This document shows, piece after piece, positions 35,673 through 44,186 of a stretch of 64,000 nt of DNA. The stretch spans positions 1 to 64,000 of the forward strand of contig JBCCEJ010000012.1 of assembly GCA_039030335.1 (NCBI GenBank), given 5' to 3'. Numbering within the stretch: the first letter of the stretch is position 1; each line of letters starts with the position of its first letter. Source of the DNA: JBCCEJ01 sp039030335 (GTDB lineage: Bacteria; Pseudomonadota; Gammaproteobacteria; HK1). The translations under genes were made by a program, and so were the position numbers. The notes under the pieces were generated by a model. It saw nothing but the letters and a program-made list of their open reading frames with translations, did no database searches and was not told the origin of the DNA.

Positions 35673-36470
35673 ATGCGAGTAACTATTGTGCCTGAATCAC
35701 CTTTTGAACAACTCGATGCGCGCCTGCGCGATCTGCTGCACGCCTGGGATCGCGATGAGGCCGCGCCGGCGGCGCTGCACGGCCATATCAGCATGGACGA
35801 AGCGTATGCTCTGCAGTTGACGCTGCTGGACGCCAAGGTGCAGACCGGCGCGGTCCACACCGGCTGGAAAGTTGGACAGACGGCCGCCTCTATGCGCGCC
35901 GAGCGCGGTGAGAGTGCGCCGGCGCCCGGGTATCTGCTAGCCTCGGTGGAAGCGGCAAATGACGGCACTCTGGAACTTGGTGACGCAACCCAATGGTTCC
36001 TCGAGCCAGAACTGGCGTTGACGCTGGGTACTGACCTGGGCGGGCCTGCAGTCAGCCCGGAACAAGCGCACGCGGCCGTCGCTTCGGCATGCACCGCGTT
36101 TGAACTCGTGCACCGCCGGCCCGGATGGGACGACCGGGCACTGCAGCGCGCCGTCAACGGCAGCAACGCGGGCTATATCCTCGGCACGGCCCTGACGTCG
36201 GTGCCGACACCGGAGGCCGCCGACGCCTTGCGCATTCAGGTGTTCTGCGACGACCACACCGCCGTCGACGTCCGCGGCGGCGACGTCAACGACAATCCAC
36301 TCGGCACGCTGGCGTGGCTCGCGACGTTCATGCACGAACACGGACGCACGCTTCGGGCTGGCGAAACCATCCTGACCGGCACGTATGCCGGCCTGATGCC
36401 GGTGGCGCCAGGACAGTCGTGGCAAGCGACGGTCGGCGACCTGCCACCCGTGGCCGTGCGCATTGCATGA
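35673..36470 (+). CDS. 2-keto-4-pentenoate hydratase-family protein
   Basis: 265 residues of the FAH-related hydratase fold. H-T-G-W-K-V-G, the metal-ligand segment F-L-E-P-E-L-A-L-T-L-G, C-T-A-F-E-L-V and G-N-V/D-N pattern N-D-N-P-L-G-T-L-A-W are visible, with the final I-L-T-G-T-Y. The family adds water to 2-hydroxypenta-2,4-dienoate from meta-cleavage of aromatics, or decarboxylates 4-oxalocrotonate. No ring-cleaving dioxygenase lies beside it. The ATG at 35673 is the first reasonable start; its stop overlaps the nitrilase ATG by 4 bases. Confidence 0.88.
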   Translation: MRVTIVPESPFEQLDARLRDLLHAWDRDEAAPAALHGHISMDEAYALQLTLLDAKVQTGAVHTGWKVGQTAASMRAERGESAPAPGYLLASVEAANDGTLELGDATQWFLEPELALTLGTDLGGPAVSPEQAHAAVASACTAFELVHRRPGWDDRALQRAVNGSNAGYILGTALTSVPTPEAADALRIQVFCDDHTAVDVRGGDVNDNPLGTLAWLATFMHEHGRTLRAGETILTGTYAGLMPVAPGQSWQATVGDLPPVAVRIA

Positions 36471-37384
36471 CCGGTGACAGCGACAGAACGCCAAACCCGC
36501 CCGAGCCCACCGCCGACCGGCTGAACGTCATCGCCGCGCAGATCGACGTGCCGCGAACACCGAACAGCGGAGCGCGCGAGCGGCACGTCGAGGGAGTGTG
36601 CACGCGCGTTGCAGCCGCCCTTGAAAATCATGTCGGGACCGATCTGGTCGTCTTGCCGGAACTCGCGACCATCGACTACTCGCGCGAGACCTTTGCGCAG
36701 CTCGAGCAACTGGCGGAGCCGGTCGAGGGGCCCAGTTTCGATCGTTTCAGTCAATTGGCGCGCACCCACCGCACCGCCCTCAGTTACGGGTTTGCACGCA
36801 GGCAAGGCGACGGTTTCACGATTGCCCAAGCGGTGATCGACGCCTCTGGCGCGCTGCTCGGCTGCTACGACAAGATGCATCTGGCGCAGTACGGCGCATC
36901 GATGGAAAAAGACTATTTCCGGCCGGGTGACGCGCCGCTAAGTGTCGACATTGGCGGATTCAGCATCGGCCTCACGATCTGCTACGACATCCGCTTCCCG
37001 GAACTCTGGCGGGCGCTGACGCTCGAGCACGAATGCACATTGATCGTGCACCCGTCAGCCTTCTTCCAGGACGAGTCCTATGCCACGTGGGAAGCGTTCA
37101 TCACGACACGCGCGCTCGAAAACCAGGTGTATGTCCTGAGCGTCAACCGTGCCGGGGAGAACTGGGGTGGGTCGATGTTCTGTCCGCCGTGGGTCGATGA
37201 ACATCATCCGCTCGACCGCCTCGGGTCAGCCGAGCAACTCACCCGGTTTGTGGTATCGCGGGAACAGCTTGCGGCAACCCGCCGGAACTACAGTTTTCTC
37301 CACGACCGCAAGCGCACCTACGACGCCGGCGACTCGCGGCGCCCGCTCACGGCACCGCCGGATGCCACCGAAAGTGTCCGGTAA
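36467..37384 (+). CDS. Carbon-nitrogen hydrolase (nitrilase superfamily)
   Basis: 305 residues with the complete triad: Glu65 in L-P-E-L, Lys136 in C-Y-D-K-M-H-L and Cys172 in I-C-Y-D-I-R-F-P-E. The family hydrolyses nitriles, amides or N-carbamoyl compounds. The D-I-R-F-P-E context resembles omega-amidase and aliphatic-amidase groups. It overlaps the hydratase gene by 4 bases (ATGA), so they are co-translated. Amide hydrolysis followed by CoA-transfer and hydration is plausible for a small amide or nitrogen compound, but unproven. Confidence 0.93.
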   Translation: MTGDSDRTPNPPEPTADRLNVIAAQIDVPRTPNSGARERHVEGVCTRVAAALENHVGTDLVVLPELATIDYSRETFAQLEQLAEPVEGPSFDRFSQLARTHRTALSYGFARRQGDGFTIAQAVIDASGALLGCYDKMHLAQYGASMEKDYFRPGDAPLSVDIGGFSIGLTICYDIRFPELWRALTLEHECTLIVHPSAFFQDESYATWEAFITTRALENQVYVLSVNRAGENWGGSMFCPPWVDEHHPLDRLGSAEQLTRFVVSREQLAATRRNYSFLHDRKRTYDAGDSRRPLTAPPDATESVR

Positions 37385-37409
37385 TCGTATAGCGAAACAG
37401 CGTATCGTC

Positions 37410-37952
37410 CTAGACCGGTCCGGCGCCGATGTTATGGACGATCAGCGGTCGGCGCGTACCGGGCACGTAGCGATCAGACACCACACCGATATGCGGCAGA
37501 TCGCCCGGCAGCATCCAGGTTACGAGGTCGCCCGGCCGATAGCTCGCCGGATCGCGTGAAAGCGGCAATGCGGCGCCTTGCAATGCCAGATAGCGGGCGA
37601 TGTTCAGAACCCGGCGGTGGTCGATATTGCGGTCGGGTCGCTTCAGTCCCCAACGGGTTGGATACGCACTGAAGCGGCGCTGCATGTCTTCGTGCATCAA
37701 TTGCTGCAGGTCGATACCGACGCCACGATAGGCGCGCACCACCAGATCCGAGCACACGCCGACGTGCTCCGGAACGTCACCCATCGGGTAATCGAGCCGC
37801 CGGTAGGACCCGTCGTAACGCACTACGTGGTTCAGGCGCTCGCGCGCGGCCGCCACGACGTCACGTGCCGTCACAGGCGCGGCGCGGGCAGCTGGCCACG
37901 CGAGGCAGACCGAGAGGGCAGTCAACAGGATGAGTTGTCGCGGACCGGTCAT
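37410..37952 (-). CDS. DUF1287 protein cut short by an in-frame amber codon
   Basis: 180 residues. A signal peptide (L-I-L-L-T-A-L-S-V-C-L-A-W-P-A-A-R-A) precedes a DUF1287 domain with G-V-C-S-D-L-V-V-R-A-Y-R, M-H-E-D-M, R-P-D-R-N-I-D-H-R-R-V and H-N-I-G-A-G-P. The stop TAG (37412-37410) falls where relatives continue. In the same frame the sequence goes on as D-D-T-L-F-R-Y-T-I-T-G-H-F-R-W and ends at TGA (37349-37347), which is the family's normal C-terminus. The full form would be about 200 residues and overlap the nitrilase gene by 38 bases. Either a nonsense mutation or an assembly error. Confidence 0.9.
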   Translation of the reverse strand: MTGPRQLILLTALSVCLAWPAARAAPVTARDVVAAARERLNHVVRYDGSYRRLDYPMGDVPEHVGVCSDLVVRAYRGVGIDLQQLMHEDMQRRFSAYPTRWGLKRPDRNIDHRRVLNIARYLALQGAALPLSRDPASYRPGDLVTWMLPGDLPHIGVVSDRYVPGTRRPLIVHNIGAGPV

Positions 37953-38305
37953 GGTCAGGCAGCCTCCAGGGGTTGGACCGGGGTGGGCTTGCGAGGCTTC
38001 AGAAGTTTGCCTGAGTGAGCGGTCCCCGGCCTGCGTCAGGTAGAGTCGTCGGCGTAGTGTGATGCGCCTCGACGTCTCCGCTACGCCGCTCTCGGCAAAC
38101 GATTCAACACCGCCGCATCAGCAGAATAAACATCGATAGCTTTTTGAGGGCGATACTGGACTGTGCGTGACCATTGTTCCCGAACTTCGCCCAATTGGGG
38201 CGTTTCGTTCAGTTGAAATGTCGATAATGTGCCAAAATCAAGAAATCTGGACTGCACCGGCTAAAGCCGGCCCCATCCACTTCCCACGAGGCACAAAGCA
38301 CCATC
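37953..38305. other. Non-coding gap before the Lrp/AsnC gene
   Basis: This 353-base gap lies between the divergent starts of the DUF1287 gene and the Lrp/AsnC gene and holds no credible ORF. Its right half is less GC-rich than its neighbours (AGTTGAAATGTCG and ATGTGCCAAAATC near 38211-38238), as expected of a promoter, and contains the near-palindrome annotated separately. Confidence 0.6.
38188..38202. promoter_or_regulatory. Near-palindrome, possible Lrp/AsnC operator
   Basis: CGCCC-AATT-GGGGCG is an inverted repeat with one unpaired base, about 100 bases before the Lrp/AsnC start. Lrp-type regulators usually bind AT-centred dyads near their own promoter, so autoregulation is possible. Position and form are the only evidence. 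Confidence 0.3.
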
Positions 38306-38788
38306 ATGGCCAGCGCAAAGTCGGGCGATACCGTCACACTCGATGAACTCGACCGGAACATCTTGAGGGAACTGCAGCAGGACGCCACGCCGTCGCTCGA
38401 GCGCCTGGCAAAACGGGTCGGTGGCTCCAAGACCGCCGTCTGGAACCGCATTCACCGCCTGGAACAGGAAGGCGTCATTCTGCGCCGCGCCGCGCTCGTC
38501 GATCCGCAACGCGTCGGGCTCGCCGAGACTTTCTTCATCTCGATCCGCACGAACCAGCACAACGCGCAGTGGACGTCACAGTTCATCCAGATCGTGCAGG
38601 AGATGCCGGAGATTCTGGAGGCCCACCGGCTGGCCGGTGAAACGGACTACCTGTTGAAAGTGCACGTCGCGTCGACGCGCGAGTTCGATACGTTTTACAA
38701 AAGGCTCGTGGCCAGCATCGATCTGTACAACGTGACGTCAAACCTCTCGATGGAAGTCATGAAGCACGAGACGGCGCTCCCGGTATGA
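38306..38788 (+). CDS. Lrp/AsnC-family transcriptional regulator
   Basis: 160 residues. An N-terminal helix-turn-helix (L-D-E-L-D-R-N-I-L, then S-L-E-R-L-A-K-R-V-G-G-S-K-T-A-V-W-N-R) is followed by the RAM ligand-sensing domain (about 75-150), ending G-E-T-D-Y-L-L-K-V-H-V-A, the usual Lrp phrase. Members sense amino acids or related acids and form octamers on DNA. Its stop overlaps the glycerate kinase ATG by 4 bases, so it probably controls that gene and its downstream neighbours. Confidence 0.95.
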   Translation: MASAKSGDTVTLDELDRNILRELQQDATPSLERLAKRVGGSKTAVWNRIHRLEQEGVILRRAALVDPQRVGLAETFFISIRTNQHNAQWTSQFIQIVQEMPEILEAHRLAGETDYLLKVHVASTREFDTFYKRLVASIDLYNVTSNLSMEVMKHETALPV

Positions 38789-39771
38789 CGGTGCCGACAT
38801 GGCCGGCCACGCAGAATTTTCTGACCGCGGAAGAACGCGACGAGAAAGCGGCTGCGTGCCTGCCGGCCTTCCGCGCGGCCTGCGCGAACATGCAGATTCA
38901 AGAAGACCTGAGTGCGCTCATCGCGTCCCACTATCTGCCGCTCAGTGCATGGCTGGAGCAACTGCGCGGTCATCTCGGCCGCCCGTTGGTCGTAGGCCTT
39001 ACCGGCGGTCAGGGTTCTGGAAAATCGACGGTCAGCGCGCTGCTGAGCACAGTGCTCGAACACGCTTTTGGCGCGCGCGCAGTGCCGCTTAGCATCGACG
39101 ACCTGTACCTGACACACGCTGAACGTCAGCAGCTTGGGCGCGATGTTCACCCCCTGCTCGCAACGCGCGGCCCACCCGGCACGCATGACGTTGCGCTCGG
39201 CCAACGGGTCATCGCACAGCTCCCCCACCTCTGCGCGCAAAGCGAGATGACGGTTCCGGCCTTCGATAAGGCAACCGATGACCGGCTCGCTGCAGAACAC
39301 TGGCCCGTGGTCAGCGGACCGGTCGATTTTGTGCTGTTCGAGGGATGGTGCGTCAACGCGACGGCGACCGATGAGGCGTCACTCGAGCCCGCGATCAACC
39401 AGCTGGAAACCAACGAAGACCAGGCTCAGCAATGGCGCCGCTATGTCAACGACGCGCTGGCGGGCCCATATCGCGCGCTGTTCGATCGGATCGACGTACA
39501 GATCATGCTGAATGTCGGTTCGATGGATCGAGTGTTCGAATGGCGCGAACTGCAGGAACGCAAACTCCGCGAGCGGGTGAAGGCCGCCGGGCAGCAGTTG
39601 AACCTGCGGGTCATGGACCCCGACGCGGTCGTGCGTTTCATCCACCACTACGAACGGATCACGCGTCGTTTGCTGGCCGAGATGCCAGAGACGGCCGACA
39701 TCGTGTTCGCGGTCGATGAGCAACACAATCCGGCGGAAGTTCGAATCAACCGCGTGCTGGACGTAGGATAG
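38785..39771 (+). CDS. D-glycerate 3-kinase-like P-loop kinase
   Basis: 328 residues. The P-loop G-G-Q-G-S-G-K-S-T lies at 74-82, followed by the S-I-D-D-L-Y-L-T-H element, R-G-P-P-G-T-H-D, P-A-F-D-K-A-T-D-D-R and F-E-G-W-C-V, all characteristic of the plant/fungal-type GLYK family. The enzyme phosphorylates D-glycerate to 3-phosphoglycerate, feeding glycolysis. It is translationally coupled to the Lrp regulator. Glycerate could come from the hydroxypyruvate isomerase-type pathway (31551-32321). Confidence 0.9.
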   Translation: MTVPTWPATQNFLTAEERDEKAAACLPAFRAACANMQIQEDLSALIASHYLPLSAWLEQLRGHLGRPLVVGLTGGQGSGKSTVSALLSTVLEHAFGARAVPLSIDDLYLTHAERQQLGRDVHPLLATRGPPGTHDVALGQRVIAQLPHLCAQSEMTVPAFDKATDDRLAAEHWPVVSGPVDFVLFEGWCVNATATDEASLEPAINQLETNEDQAQQWRRYVNDALAGPYRALFDRIDVQIMLNVGSMDRVFEWRELQERKLRERVKAAGQQLNLRVMDPDAVVRFIHHYERITRRLLAEMPETADIVFAVDEQHNPAEVRINRVLDVG

Positions 39772-39818
39772 CTGCCAGTCGATCGGTATCTGGCGCCCGG
39801 TGGCGCGCGGAGTAGAAC

Positions 39819-40697
39819 ATGTCACACCGGAAACTCGGCAAGCTGCGCATCGCGCGTGTGCTCGAAATGACTCAGGACTTCCCCGCACGCGAATTCTTCC
39901 CCGACACGACGGAAGAAGACTGGGCCCCGCACCGGGAATGGCTGATTCGCGAAGGCGCACTAACCGCCGACACCGACAGCATCCTGCTGCCCATGCAGAG
40001 CTACGTGGTGCAGACCTCACACCATACGATCCTGCTCGATACGTGCATCGGCAACCATAAGGATCGTCCGTCGCGTCCAACCTGGCACCAGAAAACCGAC
40101 ACAACGTACATGGACAACCTAGCGCGCCTGGGGCTGGGTGTCGAAGACATCGATTACGTGATGTGCACGCACCTGCACCATGACCACGTCGGCTGGAATA
40201 CGCAGCTTGTGGATGGCCGCTGGGTGCCGACCTTTCCGAATGCGCGGTACGTCATGTCGGAGAAGGAACTGAGTGTCTTTCGCGAATACGACGATCCGGC
40301 CGCATCGCCGTCGCTCGGCGACAGCGTGTTGCCGATCGTCGAAGCAGGCCGCGCCGACCTGGTCAGCAGCGACTTCGCACTGGACGACGAGGTGTGGCTC
40401 GAACCAACGCCAGGACATTCACCCGACCACTACGCGGTGCGGCTCGCGAGCGACGGACAGCACGCGGTGGTAGGCGGCGATCTGATGCACAGCCCGGTGC
40501 AGTGCCAGCATCCCACCTGGCGCGCGCGGCCCGACTTCAACCCGGTGCAGGCCATGGAGACGCGCCGTGCCTTCATGGAACGTCACGCGGAACTGGGCTC
40601 GCTCGTGTGCATGATGCATTTTCCGCTGCCGTCGGTCGGGCATTTCCGCGCGACTCAGGCCGGCTTCAGATTTGAGTACGAGCGGGGCGACTGGTAG
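39819..40697 (+). CDS. MBL-fold metallo-hydrolase
   Basis: 292 residues of metallo-beta-lactamase fold. The zinc motif C-T-H-L-H-H-D-H-V-G-W (HxHxDH), then P-G-H-S-P-D-H-Y and V-G-G-D-L-M-H, make a two-metal site. Lactonases, quorum quenchers (AiiA type) and phosphodiesterases share this set. The W-N-T-Q-L-V-D-G-R-W-V-P-T-F-P-N segment is typical of the AttM/AiiB-like branch. It begins 47 bases after the glycerate kinase. The substrate is unknown. Confidence 0.9.
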   Translation: MSHRKLGKLRIARVLEMTQDFPAREFFPDTTEEDWAPHREWLIREGALTADTDSILLPMQSYVVQTSHHTILLDTCIGNHKDRPSRPTWHQKTDTTYMDNLARLGLGVEDIDYVMCTHLHHDHVGWNTQLVDGRWVPTFPNARYVMSEKELSVFREYDDPAASPSLGDSVLPIVEAGRADLVSSDFALDDEVWLEPTPGHSPDHYAVRLASDGQHAVVGGDLMHSPVQCQHPTWRARPDFNPVQAMETRRAFMERHAELGSLVCMMHFPLPSVGHFRATQAGFRFEYERGDW

Positions 40698-40797
40698 CGG
40701 AGGTCGACCGGGGCCGGGCCGACGCCATCCTCTCGGTCCGGCGTGCCGACGAGGCTATGATGTAAGGAACCGGCACTTTCAGGAACGAGGTATCCCC

Positions 40798-41538
40798 ATG
40801 ACCGACGTCATCACCTACACATCGAGCGAACGCATCGCCGTCATTACGATCAACCGGCCCGATCGGCTAAACGCATTGAACGAGGCGGTCATTGTCAACC
40901 TGCAGGCGGCGATGCAGCAGTTCGAGGCGAGCGACGACCGGGTTGCGATCCTCCACGCGGCCGGCGACCGCGCCTGGAGCGTCGGTGCCGACATCAAAGA
41001 TCCTCCCGCCGAGATGTGGCAGGGCGTGCCGAGTGTCGGCGTCGAACTCACAAAGCCCATCATCGCGGCCGTGCACGGCTGGTGCATCGGCGGGGCCTAC
41101 TGCATCGTGCAGCTCTGCGACCTCGTCATCGCATCCGAGACCACCGTGTTCAAGTATCCGGAAGCGCAGCTCGGTTTCACCGGCGGGCAGGTCGCCAGCA
41201 TGGTCGCGCGCATCCCGCATAAAGTTGCGATGGAGTTCATGCTGCTCGGCAAGAACATGCCGGCAGAGCGCGCCTATGAAGTGGGTATGGTCAATCGCGT
41301 AGTACCCAAGGGCACGGAACTCGCCGAGGCGATGGAGGATGCGAAAATCCTGGCGCGGTCTGCGCCATTGGTGGTGTCGACGCTGAAGTCTTTCTCGCTC
41401 GCGACAATCAACAAGAGCCCCGCCGAGGCGGGTGCGCTCGCACGGCACAAGCTGCTCGCCGTGCGGAACAGCGAAGACGGCCAGGAAGGTGCACGGGCCT
41501 TCAAGGAAAAGCGCGAGCCGGACTTTCAGGGCCGCTAG
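40798..41538 (+). CDS. Enoyl-CoA hydratase/isomerase-family protein
   Basis: 246 residues of crotonase fold. I-A-V-I-T-I-N-R-P-D-R-L-N-A-L, S-V-G-A-D-I-K-D-P (oxyanion-hole strand), the central V-H-G-W-C-I-G-G-A and G-L-x-N-R-V-V-P-like V-N-R-V-V-P are in place. The catalytic Glu region F-K-Y-P-E-A-Q-L-G-F-T-G-G keeps one acid. The family hydrates, isomerises or hydrolyses acyl-CoA esters. It starts at ATG 40798. No acyl-CoA ligase is beside it. Confidence 0.92.
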   Translation: MTDVITYTSSERIAVITINRPDRLNALNEAVIVNLQAAMQQFEASDDRVAILHAAGDRAWSVGADIKDPPAEMWQGVPSVGVELTKPIIAAVHGWCIGGAYCIVQLCDLVIASETTVFKYPEAQLGFTGGQVASMVARIPHKVAMEFMLLGKNMPAERAYEVGMVNRVVPKGTELAEAMEDAKILARSAPLVVSTLKSFSLATINKSPAEAGALARHKLLAVRNSEDGQEGARAFKEKREPDFQGR

Positions 41539-41624
41539 GAGAAAGTCTCGCCAGGTCGGCGCTCGGATAGCGCCGGTTCGGCGGCCGGCGTCGGCCGCAC
41601 CCAGCGCGCGGCCCACCGCGTCCT

Positions 41625-42101
41625 TCAGCCAACATGCTGGCGCAACCACCGGTCCAGTTGGTCGGCGAAAGCCTTCCGATCGCTTTGGTCGAGCGCCTTC
41701 GGCCCGCCGGTGTGTACGCCGCTTGCGCGCATCGTATCGAGGAAATCTCGCATATTGAGCCGGGCGCGTATCGTCTCCGCAGTGTGCAGTTCACCGCGCG
41801 AGCTAAGCGCCGTAGCGCCCTTCTCGATGACTTCGGCGGCGAGCGGTATGTCGCTTGTCACGACCAGATCGCCTGCGTTTACCGCTTCGACGATCGCGTG
41901 ATCGGCTGCATCGAACCCCTTGGGCACCTGCATGGAGCGCACGTAGCGCGAACCGGGCACCTGCACGGGTCCGTTGGCAACCAGAACCGTCTCGGTACGC
42001 GTTCGCTCGGCCGCCTTGAACAGAATGTTGCGCACCACCGCCGGACAGGCATCCGCGTCGACCCAAATCCGCACCGCGCTTAGCGCGCCGTCATCGCTCA
42101 C
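41625..42101 (-). CDS. YaiI/YqxD (DUF188) family protein
   Basis: 158 residues. The start [10 protein letters not shown], then [35 protein letters not shown] and the tail F-A-D-Q-L-D-R-W-L are diagnostic for DUF188, a small PIN-like nuclease-fold protein of unknown biochemical role. It begins with GTG at 42101, overlapping the asparaginase stop by 4 bases; GTG at 42074 is a shorter alternative. Confidence 0.93.
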   Translation of the reverse strand: MSDDGALSAVRIWVDADACPAVVRNILFKAAERTRTETVLVANGPVQVPGSRYVRSMQVPKGFDAADHAIVEAVNAGDLVVTSDIPLAAEVIEKGATALSSRGELHTAETIRARLNMRDFLDTMRASGVHTGGPKALDQSDRKAFADQLDRWLRQHVG

Positions 42102-43045
42102 GCCGCCGCCACCGTAACGCCCTCGCGCTGCTCGGGCGCGCTCATCGACGCGGCCTGATACCAGTGGTAGTTCTTCCGGTCGACGTTCGTAGTGGCGCTG
42201 GCCGTGTTGCCAGCAGCATCCATCAGCAGGCAACTCATACCGCCAAACGTGCCGAGCTCGTGGATATCCTCCATGGCGCGCCGGGCTGCCTCCGCCACGG
42301 ACATTCCGAACTGCAGATACAGCACCGCCGTACGCGCGGTGGCGTTGCGCGTGGACAGCTCGCCCCGGCCCGTGCAGGCGGCCGCGCCATACCGGTTGTC
42401 GCAGTAGTTTCCCGCGCCGATCAGCGGGCTGTCGCCAAGCCGCCCGGGAAACTTGAGCGCGGTGCCGCTCGTGGATACCGCGCATGCGATGTCGCCGTGC
42501 CGGTCGACCGCCTGGATGTTGACCGTGCCGTGCTGATCGTCAGTCAGGCGCGTGTACCAGTCACGCAGATTCTGGCTCTTTGCGTATTCGATCACCCAGG
42601 TCTGCGAATCATCGATCCCGTCATGTTCGAAGGCATCGTCGACGAACGCCTGATAGACGGTGCGCGTCTCGTCGGTGGAGAGATCGGCCTGCTGGCAACC
42701 CATCTGTCGCGCGAACCGGGCCGCGCCATCGCCAACCAGCAGCACGTGCGGCGCATGCTCGAGCAGAAGCCGGGCAACGGAGATGGGATGTAAGAATCCC
42801 TGTAAGGCGCCAACGGCGCCCGCGGCACGCGTACGCCCGCACATGAGGCTCGCATCCATCTCCTGAACGCCGAGCAGGTTCGGGATCCCACCGAAACCGA
42901 CGGACGTATCGTCCGGGTTCAGTTCCACGAGCCTGGTAGACGCTTCGACGGCATCGAGCGCGGACCCACCGTCGGCCAGTATCCTGGCACCGGCGGCCAG
43001 AAACGGGCCTGCATTGTGGGTGCCGATCAGAAAGGGCTCTCGCAT
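42098..43045 (-). CDS. Ntn-hydrolase asparaginase / isoaspartyl peptidase-like
   Basis: 315 residues of the plant-type asparaginase / glycosylasparaginase family. Autocleavage should occur before Thr174 in [11 protein letters not shown], splitting the chain into alpha and beta subunits. The beta part has [24 protein letters not shown] and the C-terminal turn. Glycosylasparaginases (AGA type) share the H-G-T-V start. Likely substrates are L-asparagine, isoaspartyl peptides or GlcNAc-Asn. DUF188 is coupled downstream. No signal peptide is visible. Confidence 0.92.
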   Translation of the reverse strand: MREPFLIGTHNAGPFLAAGARILADGGSALDAVEASTRLVELNPDDTSVGFGGIPNLLGVQEMDASLMCGRTRAAGAVGALQGFLHPISVARLLLEHAPHVLLVGDGAARFARQMGCQQADLSTDETRTVYQAFVDDAFEHDGIDDSQTWVIEYAKSQNLRDWYTRLTDDQHGTVNIQAVDRHGDIACAVSTSGTALKFPGRLGDSPLIGAGNYCDNRYGAAACTGRGELSTRNATARTAVLYLQFGMSVAEAARRAMEDIHELGTFGGMSCLLMDAAGNTASATTNVDRKNYHWYQAASMSAPEQREGVTVAAA

Positions 43046-43230
43046 CCGGGTACGGTAGTCGGCGAAGGAGCCCGCAGCATGGCGAGCGGCGGGCCCGGAT
43101 GCAAGCCAGAGCCCGCGGCTATACTGGGGACACTAACCGTGTCGTGCGGTAAGCCGACCCACCGCCGTATTGGCCGGCCGGGGCACGTCTGCACCGCGCC
43201 CGCGCGCCATGTACGTCAGGCTTGATATCC

Positions 43231-44064
43231 ATGCAGCTCAATTCGCTAACCGCCCACACCGGTACCGAAGTGTTGGATCTGGACCTACGCCAACCGCTGG
43301 ACGACACACGACGTGGCCAACTGCTGGACGAGTTCGCGCGGCGCTCCGTGCTCGTGTTTCGCGACCAGCAACTGACGCCGGATGCCTTGCTGGGTGCCGT
43401 ACAGAACTTTGGCGAAGTGTTCGAGCAACAGAACACAAGGTTCAGCCTGCCGGAGTGCCCTCTGATCCATTATCTGTCGAACGAAGACCGCTTCCCCGAC
43501 GGCACCCGGTACATTCCCGGCTCCGGCTACCACACCGATCACTCCAACGAACCGGCGCCACCGAAGGCGACCGTGCTCTATGCGGTGGAGTTGCCGACCT
43601 ACGGGGGTGACACCCAGTTCGCCAACATGCATGTCGCACTGGAAGCGCTGCCCGAACGGCTGCGCGGACAAATCGACGGGCAGATGGCCTCGCACGTCTA
43701 CCAGAGCACCCTCAGCCAGCGGAAGTTGATGACGTTGACGGCAGACCGGCAGGCACGCATCAAGCCTTCAGTCCATCACCCGGTCGTTCGCACCCACCCC
43801 GAGACCGGGCGACAGTCGATCTATATCAATCCGATTCGTATCCAACAGATCGGCAATCTGGACGAGTCGGGGACCCGGACGCTGATGGACGACCTCGTGG
43901 CGCACGCCACACAAACCGAGTTCGAGTACCGGCACCAGTGGCGTAAAGGCGACATGGTCATGTGGGACAACCGCTGCCTGCTACACAAAGCCAACGGCGA
44001 CTACGATATGTCCGAGCGGCGCTATATGTATCGCGTGATGCTCCAGGGGACGCCTCCGGTCTGA
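43231..44064 (+). CDS. TauD/TfdA-family Fe(II)/2-oxoglutarate dioxygenase (second copy)
   Basis: 277 residues from the ATG at 43231; a TTG nine bases upstream is also in frame. The iron ligands sit in G-Y-H-T-D-H-S-N and the later C-L-L-H-K-A-N, with an Arg in Y-M-Y-R-V for 2-oxoglutarate. F-A-R-R-S-V-L-V-F-R-D-Q near the N-terminus and L-P-T-Y-G-G-D-T-Q-F-A-N are standard TauD elements. It is shorter than the first copy and only distantly related to it. The neighbourhood gives no substrate. Confidence 0.93.
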   Translation: MQLNSLTAHTGTEVLDLDLRQPLDDTRRGQLLDEFARRSVLVFRDQQLTPDALLGAVQNFGEVFEQQNTRFSLPECPLIHYLSNEDRFPDGTRYIPGSGYHTDHSNEPAPPKATVLYAVELPTYGGDTQFANMHVALEALPERLRGQIDGQMASHVYQSTLSQRKLMTLTADRQARIKPSVHHPVVRTHPETGRQSIYINPIRIQQIGNLDESGTRTLMDDLVAHATQTEFEYRHQWRKGDMVMWDNRCLLHKANGDYDMSERRYMYRVMLQGTPPV

Positions 44065-44186
44065 CCGTTTCCGGCCGGGTAAGCGACCTGGCTACATACC
44101 GGAACGGCATGGCCCGAACCTCGTGAACGCGCCCCGTGCAGCACGACTTCACGCGTCGCGCAGGCCGGGTGTTGCCGAGCAGTACC

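Noticed and set aside
37410..37412. Pyrrolysine or other recoding of the TAG in the DUF1287 gene
   Set aside because: No pyrrolysine genes are visible, TAG is used as a normal stop for sodN, and DUF1287 proteins are not known to contain it; a mutation or error is simpler.
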